Shown here: in pieces, positions 38,036-43,117 of the stretch | Position numbering within the stretch: position 1 is the stretch's first letter | Layout of the letters: each line of letters begins with the position of its first letter | Assembly (NCBI GenBank): GCA_030018695.1 | Contig: JASEHI010000015.1 | Coordinates: 1-43,117 of the forward strand | DNA length: 43,117 bases | Direction of reading: 5' to 3' | Source: Anaerolineales bacterium | GTDB lineage: Bacteria > Chloroflexota > Anaerolineae > Anaerolineales > Villigracilaceae | The notes under the pieces: model-generated | Databases searched by the model: none | Seen by the model: the letters and a program-made list of their open reading frames with translations, nothing else | What the model was told of the DNA's origin: nothing | Program-made: the position numbers and the translations under genes

Positions 38036-38068
38036 ACGAACCCGTTCCCTTGCAGGGAACGGGTTCGT
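38036..38068. repeat. Perfect 14-bp palindrome inserted in frame in capA
   Basis: ACGAACCCGTTCCC and GGGAACGGGTTCGT pair perfectly around TTGCA. On the minus strand it encodes RTNPFPARERVR, a charged loop between the GHHPHVIQP and YSLGN motifs that CapA homologues do not need. Confidence 0.8.
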
Positions 38069-38529
38069 GCGGGCCGATGCCGAACCTGCGGGAGGTTGGA
38101 TCCATTCGGCGGGCTGGATCACGTGCGGGTGATGTCCCCAGATCAGCGCCGCGCCGGCCTGGGCGAACTGCGCGGCGAGCCATTTTTGCCGCTCGCTTGC
38201 ACCGCCTTGATATTCCATGCCCCAGTGGATCGAAACGATGACCAGCGCGCCGTTATCATACGCTTTTTGGATAACCTGCGTGGCAGTCTCAACATCCAAT
38301 GGCGCGGAGACATCTTCAAAGGCCAGGAATGCCAGCCGGAGGCCGTTTATTGTGCGATCGACCGGCTGCGGGCCGAGGGCCGTCAGACCGGCGGCGTGGA
38401 GCGTGGACTCGGTCTCAGCCAGGCCGCCCGGGCCGCAGTCCAGGCTGTGGTTGTTGGCAATCGAAACGAGATCGAGGCCCCAGTCCGCGAGCAGGGCGGC
38501 GCGGTCGGAGGGCGCGCACAGGTTGTAGG

Positions 38530-38657
38530 GTTGGGAGGTTGGAAAGTTAGAAAGTTGGAAGGTTGGAAGGTTGGAAGGTTGGGAGGTTGGAAAGTTAGAA
38601 AGTTGGAAGGTTGGAAGGTTGGGATGTTGGAAGGTTGGAAGGTTGGGAGGTTGAAGG
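38530..38657. repeat. AACCTTCC octamer array within capA (16 units)
   Basis: On the minus strand the units are AACCTCCC, AACCTTCC, AACATCCC, AACTTTCT, AACTTTCC in a higher-order pattern of 8 + 6 + 2 octamers, about 128 bp. The array lies where the two halves of capA lose frame. Confidence 0.92.
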
Positions 38658-38904
38658 GGATAGGTTCAAGGAGGGATTTACAGCGAAAGGGGATTCGAGG
38701 TTCGCCAGCGCCAGGTCAGCCGATTGGAGGTAGGGGGCCAGGTATGCCAGCGAGTCTTCATCCGGCGTGACGCCGCGGCCGAGCATCAGGTCTCCTAAAA
38801 AGGCCAATGTGACCGTCTGGCGAGGCTGGCATCCGGCCAGGAATACAAGAAAAAGTGCTGCTAGTACACGATTTCGCAAGTTTTCCGACTCAGTGACAGG
38901 CCAG

Positions 38905-38949
38905 TAGTCATATTCCTTACCTCGATTGTTTTGGGTCGGCGAAATTCTA
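38905..38949 (-). repeat. Duplicated promoter/RBS segment upstream of capA
   Basis: The minus strand reads TAGAAT (38949-38944), then a CGAGGTAAGGAATATGACTA block. It closely matches the promoter-to-start segment of the antitoxin gene (39547-39503). The ATG here is followed by an unrelated 16-codon frame. It looks like a partial duplication of the antitoxin leader. TAG of the -10 also serves as stop codon of the PIN gene. Confidence 0.6.
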
Positions 38950-39324
38950 TAGATGTGTTGCCGTTCGGAGCACATTCACAACGAAATCGCGCGGCGTGAG
39001 GATTTTGATTCCGCGATACTGTCCGAGTTGTTCGACGCACACTGCTTTGTGCCGCAAGAACTCGGAGACATCTTGGATGCGTGGCGCAATGTCGCGATAT
39101 CTCTTGGTGATATGCGCTCGCCGAATTGCTTCGAGGTACTCATCAAGCAGTGTCTGCGACATTATCGCCGTGACTTCTCGACAGAGTGCGGCATCAACGA
39201 TTCGCGCAGACGCGCCGTAGCGACCGATTGTTCCACTGATGAGAACGTTGGTGTCAACGACTACGCGCGCGCCGCTCCGCGCGAACTTCCTGAACAGCCG
39301 CAGTAGCGTCTGCCATAACTTCAT
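38947..39324 (-). pseudogene. PIN-domain toxin with internal deletion
   Basis: The frame shows VVVDTNVLISGTIG (first catalytic Asp), MSQTLLDEYLEAIRR (Glu) and an end QYRGIKILTPRDFV. Between KAVCVEQ and LGQYRG the usual block with the third and fourth acids (DPDDxxxLxxA...ADxxVSGD) is missing, about 35-40 residues. The frame is preserved, but RNase activity should be lost. ATG 39324 overlaps the antitoxin gene by 71 bp; a start closer to VVVDTN would need a rare codon. Confidence 0.75.
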
Positions 39325-39508
39325 CTTCGGTGACTCCTTCGTTGGCAGCGCGAATTGCCTCAACAGCCTCGATAGCTCGGCCTTGAATTTCGTCGCGGCT
39401 GAATTCAGTGTTCAGCATGTACCACAATCTTGCTTTTTGCGGATTCGGCAGTTTGCGAACCGCCGCGAGGAGCTTGTCGAACGTCAGTTCAACGCTTGTA
39501 GTAGCCAT
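39254..39508 (-). CDS. Antitoxin-like protein paired with the damaged PIN toxin
   Basis: The product is 84 aa. MATTSVELTFDKLLAAVRKL followed by PNPQKARLWYML is a pattern seen in small antitoxins of PIN toxins. The C-terminal half (GVTEDEVMADATAAVQEVRAE) is helical and overlaps the toxin start. GAGG lies 9 nt before ATG 39508, and a near-consensus promoter is at 39542-39570. Confidence 0.75.
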   Translation of the reverse strand: MATTSVELTFDKLLAAVRKLPNPQKARLWYMLNTEFSRDEIQGRAIEAVEAIRAANEGVTEDEVMADATAAVQEVRAERRARSR

Positions 39509-39541
39509 ATTCTTTACCTCGTTTCTTTCTGGCTCGGCAAG

Positions 39542-39570
39542 ATTCTAGCACGGCTGAGATGGGTTGTCAA
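39542..39570 (-). promoter_or_regulatory. Near-consensus promoter of the antitoxin/PIN operon
   Basis: The minus strand reads TTGACA (39570-39565), a 17-bp spacer, then TAGAAT (39547-39542). Transcription would start near 39535, 27 nt before ATG 39508. This is the best promoter in the window. Confidence 0.75.
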
Positions 39571-39636
39571 TCAAGGTTGAATCGCGCGAGTTGGACAATT
39601 TGCCTGTGTTCGATCCGAATTGGCCAACCATCTTTT

Positions 39637-41838
39637 TCAAGGCGCGATGAATGAATTTGTCCACTCCGGCTGCGGCGGGTTGGCGCCAGCCTCGATTTGC
39701 GCCTGCCATTCCTCGTCGGTCATGCGGTTGGCGGCCGGGACAGTGAATTCATAATATGTGAACACCGCGCCAATGCCGATGCGCCAGGGCTGACCGGGCA
39801 GGACAACGTAGATCCAGGTCGGCTGGCCGATGGCCTCCTCCAGGGCGACCAGGCCACCCTCCGGCGAGGGGCCGGTGGCCACATCCGCGATCAAGGCGGC
39901 TTTCTGGTCTTCCAGCACAGGACGGCCCTCGCCTTCATCCACGTCGGCAGCCGCCAGGGTGAATTGTTCCAGTATGCCGCCCCAGTAGAAGATATGCCAG
40001 TATTCGTCCTCGGTCAATGCCTCGCCGGCCAGTTCCTTCTCGGAGGCGGTCTTGAGGAAGGTCAATTCTTCGATCAGGTTCTCGAGGTTTCTCCGGGTCA
40101 ACTCGGAGAGCCGGTTGCGTCCCTGTAAGCCGTTTTTGGTCATCTCGGTCAGAGCCAGCAAGCGGGCGTAAGCTTCGGGATTGGGTTCAACGTAACCCTG
40201 CGGAGGCTGTTCCATGCCCTCGCCGCCACCCATCTCGGCCATGACCTGCTTGGCATACAGGATGGTATCGTGCTTGAGTTCAGTCCACGAGCCGAGGGCG
40301 GTCTGGAGGTCTTTGCGCGCCCAGGCCTGGGTGCGCATGAAGGTTGGATAGCGATTGTCTTTGGGGGTGATGAGCGGTTGGAAGGAATACAGCCACGACC
40401 AGTACAGGTTCTGCGTCCAGGAATCCGTTCCCAGGGCAGAGACCTCGTTACGGACTTTGGTCATCTGTTGATTGTAATTGGCATACTGCGTCTCGCCCAT
40501 CTCTTTCAGGATGTTATAGGCCTCGTCCGAACCCATAGCGGCAAAGAAATCCAGCCCCTTGGGCAGGCCGCGCGGATCATCCGCTGTGCCTACTTTACGC
40601 CAGATCAACTGGCCGAAGACGTAGGCGTCCAGGGTGAAGCGCTGGCCCATGAAGCGAAAGCCTTTGGTGACTTGATCCTGATCCTGCCAGATCCAGACCC
40701 ACATGGAATTTACCTGGGGCGGCGGCAGGGTCTTGGCGGCTTCCATGAATTGGGCGAACTTGGCCTCGTCGGCGAAGGACTGCGCAGCGGCGTTGAGGCC
40801 GAAGACGGTATCCATAAGTGCGCCGTACTCGTGATAGCCCAGGTCGTCCGCCTTGCCAACGATGAAGACGGTTGGGTCGTAGATATTCTCCCAGAGCTGG
40901 GCGGCCGGGGCGCCATTCGCGGCAGTGGCGGAGCGCAGCACCTGGGTCAGGAGCAGGGCGCGACGCGTCTCGAAGGCGTCGTTCAGGCGGAAGGTCAGCC
41001 GTCCGTACCACATCATGGCGCGGAAGTACTTCTTGAGTTCTTCGCTGCGCGTATAATGGCCGCGGGGTTTGTACTGGCTATAATCTTCAATCAGCTTCTT
41101 ATCAGCGGCCAGGTCAGGGCGATCCCAGATGGGCGAGACCTGCGCACCGCCAGCGGCGTTGATCAGCCCCAGTTCGGCGTTGACCAGGTTGGTCGCCTCG
41201 CCCGGCACCGCGTCCGGCAGACCGAGCAGTTGGGCGGCCACGGCGAAGAAAGCCACGTTGCGCAAGGCTGGTTCTTCGAGCGAGCTACCGCGCAGGGTCT
41301 GGTACTGCTGGTACGATGCGCTCAACATGGCGCTGGTCAGGGAGTTCAGGTCGGCGATGAAATAATCCCGTTCCAGGTCGCGCAGCATCTTGTCGAAGAT
41401 CAGGTGGTAGACGTGGTAGATCGAATCGGTGGTGATGAAGAGGTTGGCCTGGTCGTAACGGTGGCTCTCATAGAGCTGGTAGAACTCGCGAAATTCGCCG
41501 GGATTGGGCGGCAGGACGACGAAGCCGTTCTGCGCCAGGAGCGCCCGGGCCTGCGGCGTGAGTTCGACCGTATCCATGCCCTGTACGGCGTTCAGATCCA
41601 CGGGCAGGGTGTAGTCGCTGCCACCGAAGGAGGCCGGCAGGTTGACTTGCACAAGCGGATACTCGGCGAAGCCAGGCGGGTAGACGCCCGGCGGCGGGGT
41701 GGGCAGCGGCCCGGAAGTTGTCGGCGTGGCGAGAGTTGCCGGCGGCTGGGTGAGCGGTATGGAAATGGTGCAGGCCAATGAGACGACGATCAAGGCGCTG
41801 ATCGCCAGCCAAAGGGGATGATATTTAATGGGTTTCAT
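39637..41838 (-). CDS. DUF3160 lipoprotein
   Basis: The product is 733 aa from ATG 41838 (GAGGAG ~7 nt upstream). A lipoprotein signal ends VSLAC, then a Thr/Pro-rich linker (residues ~30-52). The rest is the long, mostly helical DUF3160 domain: LFITTDSIYHVYHLIFDKML, TQVLRSATAANG, MWVWIWQDQDQVTKGFRFMGQ, RRNLENLIEELTFLKTASE, YYEFTVPAANRMTDEEWQ. The family is exported and common in Chloroflexota; no biochemical function is known to me. It is transcribed after the FG-GAP gene (25-bp gap), suggesting they work together at the cell surface. Confidence 0.88.
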   Translation of the reverse strand: MKPIKYHPLWLAISALIVVSLACTISIPLTQPPATLATPTTSGPLPTPPPGVYPPGFAEYPLVQVNLPASFGGSDYTLPVDLNAVQGMDTVELTPQARALLAQNGFVVLPPNPGEFREFYQLYESHRYDQANLFITTDSIYHVYHLIFDKMLRDLERDYFIADLNSLTSAMLSASYQQYQTLRGSSLEEPALRNVAFFAVAAQLLGLPDAVPGEATNLVNAELGLINAAGGAQVSPIWDRPDLAADKKLIEDYSQYKPRGHYTRSEELKKYFRAMMWYGRLTFRLNDAFETRRALLLTQVLRSATAANGAPAAQLWENIYDPTVFIVGKADDLGYHEYGALMDTVFGLNAAAQSFADEAKFAQFMEAAKTLPPPQVNSMWVWIWQDQDQVTKGFRFMGQRFTLDAYVFGQLIWRKVGTADDPRGLPKGLDFFAAMGSDEAYNILKEMGETQYANYNQQMTKVRNEVSALGTDSWTQNLYWSWLYSFQPLITPKDNRYPTFMRTQAWARKDLQTALGSWTELKHDTILYAKQVMAEMGGGEGMEQPPQGYVEPNPEAYARLLALTEMTKNGLQGRNRLSELTRRNLENLIEELTFLKTASEKELAGEALTEDEYWHIFYWGGILEQFTLAAADVDEGEGRPVLEDQKAALIADVATGPSPEGGLVALEEAIGQPTWIYVVLPGQPWRIGIGAVFTYYEFTVPAANRMTDEEWQAQIEAGANPPQPEWTNSFIAP

Positions 41839-41863
41839 AGCATTCTCCTCATGCAATTGCGCG

Positions 41864-42592
41864 TCAGGGCGCGAGAATCAATACGCGACCGTCCGGTGCG
41901 CGGACGATCTGCATTTGGCGGAACCTTCCCTCCAACATAGAGACGGCGCTGAAGCCGAATCCGTTCCATTCCCAGACTTTGAGCCTGTTCGCCGTTTTGG
42001 ACGGCGGATCATCATACGCAGCCTCCAGCACAACTAGTTCTTCCTTGCCATCTGCATCCAAGTCTGTGGCGGCGAAGGCGCGGACTGGCTCGGCCAGCGC
42101 GGAGCCGGCCCATAGCTCCCGGTAAACTCCCCGCTTCCAGCCGATCAGGATCAGGTGGCAGGATTGCCCTTCGGCATCGTGAAATTCCGAGATGCGCCCG
42201 CCGTGCGGCAGCCACGCGTCCACCGGCCAGGGGCGGAACGGCCGCCAGACCAGCAAGGCGACCTCGGGCAGGCCGTCACGGTTCAGGTCGCTGAAGGCAG
42301 CCTGGGCGACGCGCCAAGATGCGGGACTTTGCCAGCCGGCTTGCGTCCCGGAAAGGATCGCCAGGCGGCCATCCGCCAGGCGCAACATTTCGGGGTGTCC
42401 ATCGCCATTCAGATCGGCTTGTGGGGGTGAGTCCAATAGTTCATAGGAAGCGGGCAAGGGGATGGGCTGCAATCCCTGCTGAAGGCCTACCGGCGGGGTC
42501 AATTCCCAGGCGCGCGGGGTCAGCGGAGAGAGCAGGAGCAGGGCGAGGAGGCTGAACAGAAGTGGAAAGAAAGACTTGCGGGTGACGGTCAT
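41864..42592 (-). CDS. Secreted FG-GAP/VCBS repeat protein
   Basis: The product is 242 aa from ATG 42592; a longer frame from 42694 overlaps yjbQ. Residues 1-30 are a signal peptide or anchor (KSFFPLLFSLLALLLLSPL). Three calcium-binding-like blocks, ADLNGDGHPEMLRL, SDLNRDGLPEVALL and TDLDADGKEELVVL, are FG-GAP-type (D-x-N/D-x-D-G-x-x-E) repeats of a partial beta-propeller. The ribosome-binding site is weak. It lies between yjbQ (23 bp) and the DUF3160 gene (25 bp), all on the minus strand, so the three are probably one operon. Confidence 0.8.
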   Translation of the reverse strand: MTVTRKSFFPLLFSLLALLLLSPLTPRAWELTPPVGLQQGLQPIPLPASYELLDSPPQADLNGDGHPEMLRLADGRLAILSGTQAGWQSPASWRVAQAAFSDLNRDGLPEVALLVWRPFRPWPVDAWLPHGGRISEFHDAEGQSCHLILIGWKRGVYRELWAGSALAEPVRAFAATDLDADGKEELVVLEAAYDDPPSKTANRLKVWEWNGFGFSAVSMLEGRFRQMQIVRAPDGRVLILAP

Positions 42593-42615
42593 CCTGCTTG
42601 TATTGTACAACTTTT

Positions 42616-43035
42616 TTACTCTCCCATCACCTGCACGACCAACTCCCTGCGCCTCGGCCTGACATCGAAATCCAGATACACAATTTGCTGCCATGTGCCG
42701 AGCGTCAGGCGGCCTGCCACGAAAGGCACGCTCAGCGAGGGGCCGAGCAGCGTGGCGCGCACGTGGCTATGACCGTTGCCGTCATGCCAGGCGGCCTCGT
42801 GAGCGTAGGCGCGCCCTTGTGGGATGATCTCGTCGAACAGGCGGCGTAGATCCGCCACCGCGCCTGGTTCGTACTCGATGGTCGTCACCCCGCTGGTGGA
42901 GGATGGGCAGAAGACCGTCACGATGCCAGATTTCAGTCCGGATTGCGTCACGGCCTCCGCAACCTCACCGGTAATATCTTGCACATCGGCATTCCCCCGG
43001 GTTGAAATCGAAATCGAGGTGGTTTTAACTGCCAT
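42616..43035 (-). CDS. yjbQ: YjbQ family protein (UPF0047)
   Basis: The product is 139 aa. AAGGAAG lies 9 nt before ATG 43035. Family marks: VTVFCPSSTSGVTTIEYEP, NGHSHVRATLLGPSLSVPF, LTLGTWQQIVYLDFDVRPR. The conserved His of HSHVRA and Trp/Gln of GTWQQI are present. Members such as E. coli YjbQ have weak thiamine-phosphate synthase activity, but the physiological role is unclear. It heads the operon that continues with the FG-GAP and DUF3160 genes. An octamer array occupies its upstream region. Confidence 0.92.
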   Translation of the reverse strand: MAVKTTSISISTRGNADVQDITGEVAEAVTQSGLKSGIVTVFCPSSTSGVTTIEYEPGAVADLRRLFDEIIPQGRAYAHEAAWHDGNGHSHVRATLLGPSLSVPFVAGRLTLGTWQQIVYLDFDVRPRRRELVVQVMGE

Positions 43036-43055
43036 AACATTCTTCCTTCACAATC

Positions 43056-43117
43056 AAACGTGCAAACGTGCAAACGTGCAAACGTGCAAACGTGCAAACG
43101 TGCAAACGTGCAAACGT
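43056..43117. repeat. AAACGTGC octamer tandem array at the window edge
   Basis: The 8-bp unit AAACGTGC repeats perfectly about 7.75 times and continues beyond the window. It lies ~21 bp upstream of yjbQ, where a promoter would be expected, and has the same unit type (read on the other strand) as the array at 34416-34482. Confidence 0.95.

Larger units (their letters stand above)
37817..38879 (-). pseudogene. capA: CapA-type protein with the two halves out of frame at an octamer array
   Basis: The N-terminal frame (from TTG 38879; no better start seen) encodes a lipoprotein signal (LVFLAGC), TLAFLGDLMLGRG and LANLESPF, then enters octamer repeats and stops at 38595. The C-terminal frame is open through the whole array and encodes DLVSIANNHSLDCG, IVSIHWGMEYQGG, LIWGHHPHVIQP and LVLYSLGNALFDQ, the CapA metallophosphatase-like motifs. 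The frames differ by one register; gain of one or loss of two octamers near the start of the array would rejoin them. CapA-family proteins are linked to poly-gamma-glutamate or capsule handling. A second repeat (38036-38068) is inserted in frame in the C-terminal half. Confidence 0.85.

Noticed and set aside
43056-43117. Regular repeats that might suggest a CRISPR array
   Set aside because: The units are 8 bp with no spacers and no cas genes nearby. This is a simple tandem repeat.
1-43117. tRNA, rRNA or riboswitch genes
   Set aside because: I saw no recognisable tRNA cloverleaf consensus, rRNA segment or known riboswitch core when reading both strands. A covariance-model search would be decisive.

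Overview
The window looks like a chromosomal segment of a GC-rich Chloroflexota bacterium, most likely class Anaerolineae. This is inferred, not proven. The clues are the lipoproteins with Thr/Pro-rich linkers, the BNR/Asp-box lipoproteins, a DUF3160 lipoprotein, a serpin, a membrane-bound EtfAB:quinone-oxidoreductase-like protein, and very many short repeats. I saw no rRNA, tRNA, CRISPR array, phage or transposase gene.

Layout. 1-6.3 kb: surface proteins (a beta-helix protein tail, two Asp-box lipoproteins) mixed with broken genes. 6.4-9.3 kb: DEAD-box helicase and hutI. 9.4-13.5 kb, minus strand: a respiratory operon in the order cytochrome b6 with a fused haem-c motif, subunit IV, Rieske protein, and a membrane Fe-S oxidoreductase of the EMO/HdrD type. 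13.6-17.1 kb: a lytic-transglycosylase-like protein, a frameshifted SH3 lipoprotein, and a run of toxin-antitoxin-type genes. 17.1-22.9 kb: a PLP-dependent enzyme, an unknown protein, a four-helix-bundle gene split by a small transposable element, a dihydropyrimidinase, and a serpin. 22.9-29.8 kb, minus strand: HepT/MntA, then an acyltransferase, a 3-ketosphinganine-reductase-like SDR and a serine-palmitoyltransferase-like enzyme that look like a sphingoid-base operon, with duplicated gene remnants around it, a PilZ protein and a thiolase. 29.9-35.5 kb: an ABC exporter of the YbhGFSR type split by a PIN toxin-antitoxin pair. 35.6-39.6 kb: more toxin-antitoxin debris, a polytopic membrane protein and a frame-broken capA. 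39.6-43.1 kb, minus strand: DUF3160 lipoprotein, FG-GAP protein and YjbQ.

The strongest novelty is repeat-driven genome plasticity. (a) A 113-bp palindromic element with 12-bp terminal inverted repeats and a perfect 9-bp target duplication interrupts the four-helix-bundle gene. A second copy lies in the leader of the cytochrome operon. (b) Families of 7-, 8- and 9-bp tandem repeats sit between genes and inside reading frames. One octamer array puts the two halves of capA out of frame. (c) A C7 tract separates the signal peptide from the body of a lipoprotein. (d) Palindromes are inserted in frame into capA and the SDR. At least seven toxin-antitoxin-like loci are present, and two of their toxins are visibly decayed.
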